Assembly (NCBI GenBank): GCA_035570275.1
Contig: DATMNI010000126.1
Location: 1-30,624 of the forward strand
DNA: 30,624 nucleotides
DNA from: DATMNI01 sp035570275
GTDB taxonomy: Bacteria; Acidobacteriota; Terriglobia; Bryobacterales; Bryobacteraceae
Direction of reading: 5' to 3'
Part shown: piece by piece, positions 7,289 to 14,166 of the stretch
Layout of the letters: every line of letters begins with the position of its first letter
How positions within the stretch are numbered: position 1 is the first letter of the stretch
Notes under the pieces: model-generated
Seen by the model: the letters and a program-made list of their open reading frames with translations, nothing else
Told to the model about the DNA's origin: nothing
Database searches by the model: none
Translations under genes and position numbers: made by a program

Positions 7289-7837
7289 TCAGCCCACTTT
7301 CGCGTAGTAATAGGCCATCCCAAACGGCGTCGGGCTGGCCATTTTCTGCCACTTTCCACCATCGGGCGAAGGAATGATGGAGCCGATCGGCATGGTATCG
7401 CCGGCCGGCACGTTCATCAGAGTCGCGTTGCCGGTCCACACCGGATGCACCTGAGGCGCGGGCTGCTCGGGGATCGCAGGCTGAGCGCAAACTGCTACGG
7501 TTCCAACCGCCGCTCCCGTCAACATATCTCCTGCCTCATCCGTGGACCTGCTCACCAGGTAACCCGCAGGCGGAACGGGGGCCGTCGTCTTGTCGGTTAT
7601 CCGGCCGCCAGTCCATGAACCCAGCCAACTGTCGAACGCGGCCAGGTACAGGCTGGTCAGCATGGCGTTCAGGGCGGCCACCTGCAAGGTGACTGAGCGC
7701 AGTTGGGTGGCATAGACTACCGCCGGCATGACGGAGGCCTGCTGGGCGGCGGCGTCATTCGGGTGCAGGGCCAGAACGTCGTTGGGGTTGATGAAGTTGG
7801 GATTCGTTGGGTCGTAAATATCGGCTATTGTGCTCAT
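7289..7837 (-). CDS. Unknown 182-residue protein, intact paralogue in the amidase cassette
   Basis: Starts at ATG 7837 with a clear ribosome-binding site AAAGGA six bases upstream. I do not recognise the family. The N-terminus (MSTIADIYDPTNPNFINPND) is Asn/Pro-rich, the middle is helical (AALNAMLTSLYLAAFDSWLG), followed by SWTGGRITDKTTAPVPPAGY and a C-terminal half ending NVPAGDTMPIGS then AYYYAKVG. The middle block LxxAFxxxLxSWTxxxITDKxxAPxPPxG recurs in the gene directly upstream (7883-8249), so the two are tandem paralogues. There is no signal peptide or membrane segment. The tight spacing to the 37-codon ORF and amidase suggests a joint function, possibly as substrate, carrier or regulator of the amidase. 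Confidence 0.7.
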   Translation of the reverse strand: MSTIADIYDPTNPNFINPNDVLALHPNDAAAQQASVMPAVVYATQLRSVTLQVAALNAMLTSLYLAAFDSWLGSWTGGRITDKTTAPVPPAGYLVSRSTDEAGDMLTGAAVGTVAVCAQPAIPEQPAPQVHPVWTGNATLMNVPAGDTMPIGSIIPSPDGGKWQKMASPTPFGMAYYYAKVG

Positions 7838-7882
7838 ATGTTCATCCTTTTCCCGGTTTGCCCGGAACTTTTGCGTCCCCTG

Positions 7883-8249
7883 CTATTTCCATGGAGCCGG
7901 ACGCAACCGCGCATGTTCGTCGATCGGCTTCCCTCGGTTTGACTGCGCCGGCAACCGGCAGCCGGCCGGCATCGTGTCGCCCGTGGGGGCGTTGCGGATG
8001 CGGGGCGGCAGACTTCGTGGGAAGTATCCCAGCACCATGTATCCCGCCACGAAACCCCTTCGGTGGCTTCGGCGCGCTTTTCTTATCTGTGATCCCGCAG
8101 GCCGTCCAGGACAACAGCCGGTTGTTGAATGCGGTCAGGTAATCGTTTTCTAGATTGTTGTTGAGATCGGCGATCTCCGAAGTCACGGCAGCGGGCGTAT
8201 TGGCCCGGGCCGCCTTCGGGGTCGTCATCGCAGAGTCCAAATCGGTCAT
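7883..8249 (-). pseudogene. Frameshifted paralogue of the 182-residue cassette protein
   Basis: ATG at 8249 follows a strong ribosome-binding site, AGGAGG, at 8260-8255. The first 64 residues (MTDLDSAMTTPKAA to SAPKPPKG) are in one frame and contain SWTACGITDKKSAPKPP, matching SWTGGRITDKTTAPVPP of the next gene. After a GGGG run near 8055 the first frame drifts into Arg/Pro-rich sequence running to 7842. The next frame instead gives GFVAGYMV and then NAPTGDTMPAG, which matches NVPAGDTMPIG of the paralogue, and stops at 7885-7883. One extra G therefore explains the break. Either the gene is newly inactivated and shortened or the base is a sequencing error. Confidence 0.7.
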
Positions 8250-8260
8250 GAATGCCTCCT

Positions 8261-9251
8261 CAACGTCCAGACTAGGAGGCAGACACTGTCATTTCGGGCC
8301 TGGTTACCCGCAAAGCCTTCATTCTAAGAAGAAAATTTTCCGACTTTTCTTGTGACCGTTAAGCGGCCAATCGGGAAAAGCGCAGGGTCAGAAGGAGAAC
8401 TCTTTCTTTTTCAGATGGATCTTTTTATGACGCGCCAATGTCGAGGGCTGTGCCGCACGCCGGGGCAGCGACTTCACCGCGGAGAAAGAGGGATTAGAAC
8501 CGGAGAGCGCGGAGCGAGCGGAGGCCGCAGAGCAAAGAGGAGGCAGTCGCGGTGAACAAGGCCCCTTGCGGAAGGCCCGCGTGTTGGGCCATAGTCCTGG
8601 GCGCACCTTGAGTGCACGCGCTGGCTTGGCTGTAAGAATAGGCTCAGATTGGCCACATATGTGACGCAAATAAACGGCGCTTTCGAATGTGCGGTCGGTG
8701 TGCGTCGGTCGTGGGCGCCCGGCGCGCAATACGTCAGAGTTTCCGTATAGGTCCCCGCAGGGCTTTGTGCTCGACATCGCAAATGGGGCAATACAGCGCG
8801 GTGGAGGCCGGCCCTTTGGGCTTCGGCATCGCGAGTTTGTAGTCAAAGTCATCCGTGTTGCTCGCAGCGTACATGCAAGCAGGACATAGGTAGAGACGCT
8901 GCTGCTGATCAATGCCGAGGGGGGATTTCGGCCAGGCTGAACGCTCGTTCCGGACGGAAGCCGAGCGGCATTCCGGCTGGATTCCGGATGCCATCGGCGC
9001 ATAGCGACGGGGCATCGCGGAGAAAGGGCCGGCAACTCCCTTCCTGTTCTAGGATAACAGGCCCTCGGCCGGGAAGTCTAACGCACAGAAAACAAGCAAG
9101 ATAGAGGTGTAAAGAAGCCAGACTTAAACTGGTCTGCGGTTGGAAACTCGAGTAATATCGCTAAGTGACCAAATCTAGAGCGATTCGCACGTTCCTTCCC
9201 TGGGCTGCAGTCGGCAACCGTGCCTGGAAGCTTAGCGGCGCCATCGGTCTG
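8261..9251. other. Long intergenic stretch with only a weak ORF
   Basis: Between the cassette and the 42-bp tandem repeat there is almost 1 kb without a convincing gene. Around 8475-8555 the plus strand is a purine-rich run (CGGAGAAAGAGGG, GGAGAGCGCGGAGCGAGCGG) of the kind dispersed in intergenic DNA of these genomes. The overlapping frames are Pro/Arg/Ser-rich and look like non-coding DNA. The single candidate, at 8734-9015 on the minus strand, is listed separately. No tRNA, rRNA or known RNA fold was recognised. Confidence 0.6.
8734..9015 (-). CDS. Possible small CxxC zinc-ribbon-like protein
   Basis: A 93-codon frame whose second half reads LYLCPACMYAAS, then about 25 residues later ALYCPICDVEHKALRG. 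Two CPxC pairs at this spacing are typical of small zinc ribbons. The first 40 residues look like translated non-coding DNA, so the real start may be further inside, for example near the SPLGIDQQQRLYLCPAC stretch. No ribosome-binding site stands out and no neighbour supports it. It may equally be a decayed fragment or a chance frame. Confidence 0.35.
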   Translation of the reverse strand: MPRRYAPMASGIQPECRSASVRNERSAWPKSPLGIDQQQRLYLCPACMYAASNTDDFDYKLAMPKPKGPASTALYCPICDVEHKALRGPIRKL

Positions 9252-9335
9252 GCGTCGTCATCAGTTTCGATTGTTGTCCCGCAATCCAATACCGCGTCGT
9301 CATCAGTTTCGATTGTTGTCCCGCAATCCAATACC
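9252..9335. repeat. Perfect 42-bp tandem duplication upstream of the kinase gene
   Basis: The unit from GCGTCGTCATCAGTTTCGAT to CAATCCAATACC occurs at 9252-9293 and, without a single mismatch, at 9294-9335. The second unit ends one base before the ribosome-binding site AGGGGAGG (9336-9343) of the gene at 9347. Each unit contains TTGTTG and CAATCCAATACC blocks. The identity of the copies points to recent duplication by slippage or recombination within a probable promoter/leader region. Confidence 0.95.
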
Positions 9336-9346
9336 AGGGGAGGCTT

Positions 9347-10438
9347 ATGATCCCGCAAGAAAAGAGCGCGGCCGTGACTCTCGGCCTGAACGAGGCTTTC
9401 GGTGTCACCGAATTCGAAGACATCCGCGACCTGACCGAGGGGCCCGGCTCGAACCGGGCCTTTCGCATTGTCGTGCGAGGATCTGCATACCTGCTGCGGA
9501 TCAACACGCGCGCCGGCGATATGGCACGTCACTTCACCTGCATGCAGGCGGCGGCCGATGCAGGCTTGGCGCCGCGTGTCAGGTATGCCAGTACTGAGGA
9601 TCGTATCTCCATCACCGATTTTGTGGAGGTCGTACCTTTACCAGCGCCGGACGCGTTGGTGCGGATTCCCGCCGCGCTGCGGACCCTGCACGCGCTGCCA
9701 CCCTTTCCCGGATCCCCCTTCAATACCACATGCACGTTCCTGCTGAACGAAGGACCTGCCCTGGACGGATTCCTCCAGAAGTTCCGGGCGTCGAGCATTC
9801 TGCCTGAAAGCCAGACCGCGGAACTTCTTGCTCGCTACCAGCAAGTGGCCGCGGTGTACTCGCGTCTCGATTCGGATCTGGCGCCGGGCCATAACGACCT
9901 GTTCAAGCCGGACAATATGCTCTTCGACGGCAGCCGTCTGTGGCTGGTGGATTGGGAGGCTGCTTTCCAGAACGATCGGTATGCCGACCTGGCGGTGGTT
10001 GCGAACATGATCGTCACCAATGAATCAGAGGAAAGGATGTATCTTCAGGAGTATTTCGGCGAAGCGCCGGATGAGTACCAGAGAGCCCGATTCTATTTGA
10101 TAAGACAGCTCGCACACATGTTCTACTCCATGGCTTTCTTGACGCTGGGGTCGTCGGGTAAGCCGATCGATCGGAGTGAGCCCGTGCCCGCATACAGTGA
10201 CTTTCAACGGCGCTTCTGGGAGCGCGAGGTCAGTCTGGCGGACAACCAGGCGAAAACCGTCTGCGGCATGGTTCATTGGGAACAACTCTCGCAAAACATG
10301 CGGCTGGCACGTTTCGACGAGGCCTTGAGAATCGTCTCGGATCGAAACACTATCCAGTCAGCAGGGGCCGGAGGCCGGCGCATCACGATTCCTGTTGCGA
10401 AATCCCTTCGCACCAGCGATCGACCGGCTCGGAGTTAA
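9347..10438 (+). CDS. Aminoglycoside phosphotransferase/choline kinase-family protein
   Basis: A 363-residue protein with the protein-kinase-like fold of the APH/choline kinase group. The nucleotide-binding N-lobe shows GPGSNRAFRIVVRG and a Lys/Arg-type strand YLLRINTRAG. The catalytic loop is GHNDLFKPDNML (Asp184 as base, Asn190 for metal), and LVDWEAA supplies the metal-binding Asp202. These are the conserved APH/ChoK motifs, though the DFG-like Asp is in DWE form, as in choline kinases. It phosphorylates a hydroxyl on a small molecule; the substrate is not readable and antibiotic resistance should not be assumed. ATG at 9347 has a strong AGGGGAGG site. Convergent with the receiver/kinase gene at 10485-11318. 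Confidence 0.85.
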   Translation: MIPQEKSAAVTLGLNEAFGVTEFEDIRDLTEGPGSNRAFRIVVRGSAYLLRINTRAGDMARHFTCMQAAADAGLAPRVRYASTEDRISITDFVEVVPLPAPDALVRIPAALRTLHALPPFPGSPFNTTCTFLLNEGPALDGFLQKFRASSILPESQTAELLARYQQVAAVYSRLDSDLAPGHNDLFKPDNMLFDGSRLWLVDWEAAFQNDRYADLAVVANMIVTNESEERMYLQEYFGEAPDEYQRARFYLIRQLAHMFYSMAFLTLGSSGKPIDRSEPVPAYSDFQRRFWEREVSLADNQAKTVCGMVHWEQLSQNMRLARFDEALRIVSDRNTIQSAGAGGRRITIPVAKSLRTSDRPARS

Positions 10439-10484
10439 ATCCGCTGATGTAGAAATTCCAAATCCGCGACCCGGTGGGTCACGG

Positions 10485-11318
10485 CTACAAATACTTCACG
10501 AACAGGACCGCGTTACCGCGTTCGTTGTACAGCAACTCGTCCACCATGTTGCGGGTCATCAGGATGCCGAAGCCGCCAGGCCGTTTGCCCGCCTCGGCGC
10601 GAACTTCGACATGGCGGATAGGGGCGTCCGCTGGATTCGAAATGGCCGCATGGGGCAGGAAGTCAAGCGAAAAGCCGGTGCCGGGGTCGTGGATGTGGAC
10701 GATTAGGAACCGTGATGTGCGCAGCAGAGAAACCCGGGCGCGTTTCCGCGGGTTCGAATGGCCGCCGTGCTCCACCGCGTTCATCAGCAGTTCGCGAAGA
10801 GCCGCGCCCACATCCTCGCGAGTCTGCGCCGGCAGTTCGGCCACCATTTCGCGCAAAAATTGGGTGGTGCGCTCGGCAGCGTCGAGCTTGCAGCGGACAT
10901 CGAGCGTGATCCATTCGGGACGCGCCGAAATCACCCGGATGTCGTCCCTGCACGTCTCGCAATCGAGGGCTTGCTGCACCAGGTCCGACAGCTGCGTTCC
11001 TTGAATCGGCCGGTGAGAGTAGGCGTAGGCGTGTTCGCGAATGGCGCGGACGACGCGTGAGGGGTCGGCATCGCCCGTGACGATTACTCTGGCCTCGGGC
11101 TGCAGATAACGCATCTGCCGCATGAGGTTAAGCCCGTCGAAACCGTTGTTCCCCTGACCGGCCAGCACCAGGTCGAACTTCACCGCGCGGAGGCGTTCCA
11201 TCGCTTCCCGCTGGTTGAAGGCATCCTGAATAGTTCGGCCCTCGTGCTGGAGAAACCCGGCCACCTGTTGGTGCATCACCGGGTCGCCATCGATTACCAG
11301 CAAACGACGCGAGCTCAA
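10485..11318 (-). CDS. Degenerate receiver domain fused to an RsbW-like HATPase (anti-sigma kinase)
   Basis: A 277-residue fusion. Residues 1-120 have the receiver fold: acidic pair at Asp10 and Asp12 (LVIDGDP) and Thr81 (VIVTGD). The phosphoacceptor position, after the canonical D-L-V-L-x, is Gly54 (DLVLAGQ) and the conserved Lys is Arg103 (SHRP). It should therefore not accept phosphate in the standard way. Residues 140-277 form a GHKL ATPase of the RsbW/SpoIIAB type with N-box ELLMNAVEHG (Asn180), DPGTGF (211-216) and GGFGILMTR (248-256). No histidine-kinase dimerisation domain is present. It probably phosphorylates or sequesters a partner, such as an anti-anti-sigma factor, with the receiver as a protein-interaction module. 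Start ATG at 11318; single gene. Confidence 0.88.
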   Translation of the reverse strand: MSSRRLLVIDGDPVMHQQVAGFLQHEGRTIQDAFNQREAMERLRAVKFDLVLAGQGNNGFDGLNLMRQMRYLQPEARVIVTGDADPSRVVRAIREHAYAYSHRPIQGTQLSDLVQQALDCETCRDDIRVISARPEWITLDVRCKLDAAERTTQFLREMVAELPAQTREDVGAALRELLMNAVEHGGHSNPRKRARVSLLRTSRFLIVHIHDPGTGFSLDFLPHAAISNPADAPIRHVEVRAEAGKRPGGFGILMTRNMVDELLYNERGNAVLFVKYL

Positions 11319-11360
11319 AGCATCCCCACGGTTTGATTTTACCGAGGTTCAGCATACCAT

Positions 11361-11403
11361 GGTGGGGCAGTTGCTAACCTGCGGCGGGTTGGCAATCCGC
11401 CGG
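11361..11403. repeat. Palindromic GGCGGATTG-type repeat
   Basis: GGTGGGGCAG at 11361 is followed by a near-palindrome, GGCGGGTTGGCAATCCGCC at 11383-11401. It belongs to the same family as the repeats at 13463-13719 and 21451-21510, and lies between two genes on the same strand. Confidence 0.8.
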
Positions 11404-11412
11404 CCGCGTTCT

Positions 11413-11946
11413 TTAATGCAGCACCGTGATGGGCACCGAGGCTTCCGTGTTCTCCCAGATCAGCGCCAGCGTTCCCTTGTCGCCGCCCGCGGCCGAGAGT
11501 TGCACCTTGAACGTCTCCACCAGCGACGGCAGCGTCTTCAGGGCCATCTTGGTGCGGCCAAAATCGCGCGACTGGTCGTAGTTCAGGTGGAACTGCCCGG
11601 TTTCGCTGTTGATGATGAGGGTCCATTCCCTGGCATCGGGCACGGTCCAAATACTGTAGCTTCCTTTGGGCACTTTCAAACCGCCCATCTCCAGGTCGGC
11701 TTCCGTGGTGATCTTGGTGGCCCAGTTGGCCCCGGTGCACCAGACCTGGCCGTACGGAACCAGCCCTCCCATGACCTTCCGGCCGTGCGCCGATGGCGCA
11801 TAATACTCAACCGCGATCTTTTTGCCGGCGATGGTTACGGCCGCATCGGCCTGCGGGCTGGTGTATCGCGGACGCTGGGCGGACGCGGTGGCGGCCAGGG
11901 TGGCGAAAATGGCGGCGAAAAGAACGGCGCGGTGAATACGGAGCAT
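11413..11946 (-). CDS. DUF2911-family secreted protein
   Basis: A 177-residue protein with a classic signal peptide (MLRIHRAVLFAAIFATLAAT, cleavage expected after ASA at about residue 23). The mature part carries the DUF2911 core: PSAHGRKVMGGLVPYGQVWCTGANWATKITTE in outline (PSAHGRK, GLVPYGQVW, TGANWATKI), then VPKGSYSIWTVPD and WTLIINS. DUF2911 proteins are small periplasmic or cell-surface proteins common in Bacteroidetes and Acidobacteria, with no established activity. The start ATG at 11946 fits the signal peptide. The neighbours do not point to a function, and a palindromic repeat follows the stop. Confidence 0.9.
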   Translation of the reverse strand: MLRIHRAVLFAAIFATLAATASAQRPRYTSPQADAAVTIAGKKIAVEYYAPSAHGRKVMGGLVPYGQVWCTGANWATKITTEADLEMGGLKVPKGSYSIWTVPDAREWTLIINSETGQFHLNYDQSRDFGRTKMALKTLPSLVETFKVQLSAAGGDKGTLALIWENTEASVPITVLH

Positions 11947-12051
11947 GCGATCACCTCTGGGGATATTCTATCCGAGCCGGTTGCGGGTTTTCGGCAACAT
12001 TTCCGGCAATCTGAGTTGAAGCGGCCGGCGGTGGGCCTTATACTTGACGAC

Positions 12052-12654
12052 GTGGCGAGTTGGCGAAAGCCCGGTTTTCCAGCGTGGGCCGCCTGGTTCC
12101 TCTGTCTGCCGGCAGCCCTGCAAGCGTTTCCGGGGGATGGCAGCCAGACCTACGCCATTCCCATCCCGGCTTCCGCGGCGCCCGCGAAGGTCGAGTTTCA
12201 AGTTACCTATGGCAGCCTGCCGGGCGGGTGGGCCTCTTCCGCCGCCAGCCTGTCCGCCACCAGTCTGGGCGGCTGGGAGGTGACGGTGGCGCTTGACACG
12301 GCGCATTGCGTGATTCATTGCACCTACCGGCGAACGCGCGAGGCGCTTCTGCTGAAGCCCATCACGTCGATTCGGATCTACGCGGGGCCCGGTTCAAACG
12401 GGGGCCAGGGCCCGGGGGCTGGGGGCCAGACCACCACGGTGACAGTGGATCCGGCCGGCCTGGGGCTTCCGTCCATCGCGAGCCACGTCATGATTTGCCC
12501 GGAGGAATTCGGCCTGCCCGGAAGAGGGTGGGCCGCCGCGTTCGTGGTTCCGGACCGCGAAGGCCGCGCGCCCGCCTCAATTCACGCCGGCGCCATTCTT
12601 TCGGGAACCCACTCGCCGGCGGCCGAAACACCAGTTTTGCCTCTCCGCATTTAG
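12052..12654 (+). CDS. Uncharacterised secreted protein with a G/Q-rich insert
   Basis: The frame is open well upstream, but GTG at 12052 starts MASWRKPGFPAWAAWFLCLP, a good signal peptide ending near LQAFPGDG; this gives 200 residues. The mature part looks beta-rich (AKVEFQVTYGSLPGGW, WEVTVALDTAHCVIHCTYRR) and I do not recognise the family. At about residues 112-124 it holds GSNGGQGPGAGGQTT, encoded by a G-run repeat at 12385-12433 that resembles G-rich intergenic repeats such as 18607-18630, so repeat DNA seems to have entered the gene in frame. The start choice rests on the signal peptide alone. Divergent from the DUF2911 gene. Confidence 0.55.
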   Translation: MASWRKPGFPAWAAWFLCLPAALQAFPGDGSQTYAIPIPASAAPAKVEFQVTYGSLPGGWASSAASLSATSLGGWEVTVALDTAHCVIHCTYRRTREALLLKPITSIRIYAGPGSNGGQGPGAGGQTTTVTVDPAGLGLPSIASHVMICPEEFGLPGRGWAAAFVVPDREGRAPASIHAGAILSGTHSPAAETPVLPLRI

Positions 12655-12752
12655 ACCTCCTCCCGCGGCTCTGTCGTGCCCGCCATGAGGCAGGGCAATG
12701 CTTCGGCGTGCCCGCTGGCGGATGGTGATCAACACCTGTGAGGGAGGGGTTT

Positions 12753-12974
12753 ATGAACCTGCAGAGCAGGGACCGCGGCCGGGTGCTGTGTCTTCACGCG
12801 GCGGCCAGGCGGCTTCGGATTCCGGAACGCACGCTGCGCTATCAGGCAAGCCGCGGGCGGATTCCAGGCGCATTCAAACAAGGCAAGCTGTGGAAGTTCT
12901 CGGTTGCTGCTTTGGAAAGCAAACGTTCAGAGGTGCGCGCGGAGGTGCGCGCGGAGGTGAAAGGTGTCGCATAA
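12753..12974 (+). CDS. Small excisionase/MerR-like HTH DNA-binding protein
   Basis: A 73-residue protein. ATG at 12753 follows GGGAGGGG by about four bases; an upstream GTG at 12738 adds nothing conserved. LCLHAAARRLRIPERTLRYQ then ASRGRIPGAFKQGKLWKFS is the winged helix-turn-helix of the excisionase (helix_turn_helix_17 / MerR-like) type: recognition helix, wing Gly-Arg-Ile-Pro and a final Trp-Lys-Phe. The C-terminal tail EVRAEVRAEVKG comes from a 12-bp tandem DNA repeat (GAGGTGCGCGCG). The stop codon lies inside the next gene, whose GTG starts at 12964, so they are translationally coupled. It may be a local regulator of the thioredoxin gene. Confidence 0.75.
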   Translation: MNLQSRDRGRVLCLHAAARRLRIPERTLRYQASRGRIPGAFKQGKLWKFSVAALESKRSEVRAEVRAEVKGVA

Positions 12975-13446
12975 GAGAAGGCTCGCGCAAGCCGCCATGG
13001 CGATGTGGCTGGCCGTGCCCGCCATCGGTCAGCGGAAACCGGCCCCGGACTTCCGTCTGGAGAGCGCCGGGAGAAGTTCGGTTCAACTGTCCAAGTACAA
13101 AGGCAAGGTGGTGCTGCTGAATTTCTGGGCCACATCGTGCGGCGGCTGCAAGCTCGAAATCCCCTGGTTCATCGGGTTCCAGGCGCGGTACCACAGCCGC
13201 GGGTTCGTGGTCATCGGCGTGTCGATGGATGACGACGGTTGGAAATCCGTGAAGCCATATTTAAAGGAGAAGAAGATCAACTACCCCATTGTTCTGGGCA
13301 ATGCAGACCTGGCCAGGCGATACGGAGGAGTCGAGGCGTTGCCCCTGACGATGCTGATCGATCGCGACGGCAAGATCGCCGCGTCATACACCGGAGTGGT
13401 GGACAAGGCGGCCTGCGAGACCGAGATCCGCGCCCTGCTTCGGTGA
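12964..13446 (+). CDS. TlpA/ResA-like thioredoxin-family protein
   Basis: A 160-residue protein starting GTG at 12964, with GGAGG from the upstream gene's end serving as ribosome-binding site. A short Lys/Arg then hydrophobic N-terminus (MSHKRRLAQAAMAMWLAVPA) suggests export to the periplasm. The thioredoxin domain follows: APDFRLESAGR, GKVVLLNFWATSCGGCKLEIP with redox pair Cys59-Gly-Gly-Cys62, a GVSMDDD strand, and EALPLTMLIDRDGKI with the cis-proline loop. This is the AhpC/TSA-TlpA pattern used for reducing periplasmic disulfides, e.g. in cytochrome c maturation. The Gly-Gly dipeptide between the cysteines is less usual than Pro-containing pairs and may alter the redox potential. Confidence 0.87.
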   Translation: MSHKRRLAQAAMAMWLAVPAIGQRKPAPDFRLESAGRSSVQLSKYKGKVVLLNFWATSCGGCKLEIPWFIGFQARYHSRGFVVIGVSMDDDGWKSVKPYLKEKKINYPIVLGNADLARRYGGVEALPLTMLIDRDGKIAASYTGVVDKAACETEIRALLR

Positions 13447-13462
13447 CCAGGGCGCTTCGCTT

Positions 13463-13719
13463 GTGGGGCAGATTGTTAATCTGCGGCGGATTGTTAATCC
13501 GCCAGCGCGATGCGGCAGCGAGCGTACCAGCCCGGGTTTGCAACGTGCCCGCAAGATGCGAAGAGGCGGATTGCCAATCCGCCGCACTCTCGAAAGTCGC
13601 TTGTGGAGGTTCGGCTGCGCGCCAACTCCCGGCGGGCGGATTGCCAATCCGCCGCAGCTTGCCAATCTGCCCCACACGCCCGGCGCACATCGCCAACAGA
13701 TTAAAAATCTGCCCCACAA
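13463..13719. repeat. Cluster of palindromic GGCGGATTG/CAATCCGCC repeats
   Basis: Five perfect or near-perfect palindromes are packed in 257 bp: GCAGATT/AATCTGC at 13468-13484, GGCGGATT/AATCCGCC at 13485-13503, GGCGGATTG/CAATCCGCC at 13565-13583 and again at 13635-13653, and CAGATT/AATCTG at 13697-13711. GTGGGGCAG or its complement CTGCCCCAC flanks several of them. The same family occurs at 11361 and 21451. They look like REP-type elements; no RAYT transposase is in the window. They fill the gap between the thioredoxin gene and the PadR operon. Confidence 0.9.
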
Positions 13720-13740
13720 CAGTCCAGTCTAAATTCCGCT

Positions 13741-13794
13741 ATGAGTAGTAGACAGCCGACCACCTATGCGGTAGACTGTCTTCTACCTACTCAT
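13741..13794. promoter_or_regulatory. Probable PadR operator overlapping the padR start
   Basis: ATGAGTAGTAGACAG at 13741-13755 is mirrored by CTGTCTTCTACCTACTCAT at 13776-13794, an inverted repeat with two extra pairs of bases in the right arm. A tighter perfect repeat, GTAGA-6 bp-TCTAC, is at 13771-13786. The right arm runs into the ATG at 13793. PadR-family dimers bind such inverted repeats and repress their own operon, so self-repression is the likely role. Confidence 0.6.
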
Positions 13795-14140
13795 GAGCGG
13801 CAGCCCCCCCTACCAAAACCGCATCGAGCTGTTGCAAGGCACGCTGGACATGCTGATTCTGCGCACCCTTCAATGGGGCCCGCAGCACGGCCACGGCATC
13901 GGTCTTGCCATCCGCGCAACATCCCTGGATGTGCTCCAGGTGGAACATGGTTCGCTCTACCCTGCATTGCATCGCCTCCGCAACCAGTCATGGATCGAAG
14001 CCGAATGGAAGGTGACTGAAAACAAGCAGCGCGCGCGGTACTACAAGCTGACGGCAAAAGGGAAAAAGAAACTGGCCGCGGAGGAGTCTCGTTGGAACCA
14101 GATGGTGGAGGCGATCGCGAGGGTCATGCGGCCGGCGTGA
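13793..14140 (+). CDS. PadR-family transcriptional regulator (acidobacterial, permease-linked)
   Basis: A 115-residue PadR winged-helix protein. LLQGTLDMLILRTLQWGPQHG opens the domain; VEHGSLYPALHRLRNQSWIE is the recognition helix with the family's GSLYPALHRL signature; ENKQRARYYKLTAKGKKKL forms the wing. A C-terminal helix for dimerisation follows. Its length and its place 26 bp upstream of an ADOP-type permease match the Acidobacteria-expanded PadR subfamily described next to such permeases. ATG at 13793 is the only good start and lies within the probable operator. It most likely represses itself and the permease until an unknown ligand releases it. Confidence 0.92.
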   Translation: MSGSPPYQNRIELLQGTLDMLILRTLQWGPQHGHGIGLAIRATSLDVLQVEHGSLYPALHRLRNQSWIEAEWKVTENKQRARYYKLTAKGKKKLAAEESRWNQMVEAIARVMRPA

Positions 14141-14166
14141 AGGCCCCGGCGTAAAAGGAGGTTTCG

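Noticed and set aside
9347..10438. Aminoglycoside resistance gene
   Set aside because: Motifs only support the broad APH/choline-kinase fold; nothing indicates an aminoglycoside substrate.
11359..12051. Long plus-strand frame running into the secreted-protein gene
   Set aside because: It is antisense to the DUF2911 gene and has no family-like features; the signal peptide marks the real start at 12052.
12738..12752. Upstream GTG start for the small HTH protein
   Set aside because: The ATG at 12753 has a better-placed GGGAGGGG site and starts the conserved part; the extra residues (MREGF) lie in the ribosome-binding region.
13463..13719. CRISPR array
   Set aside because: Repeats are palindromic and unevenly spaced, with no equal-length spacers or cas genes.
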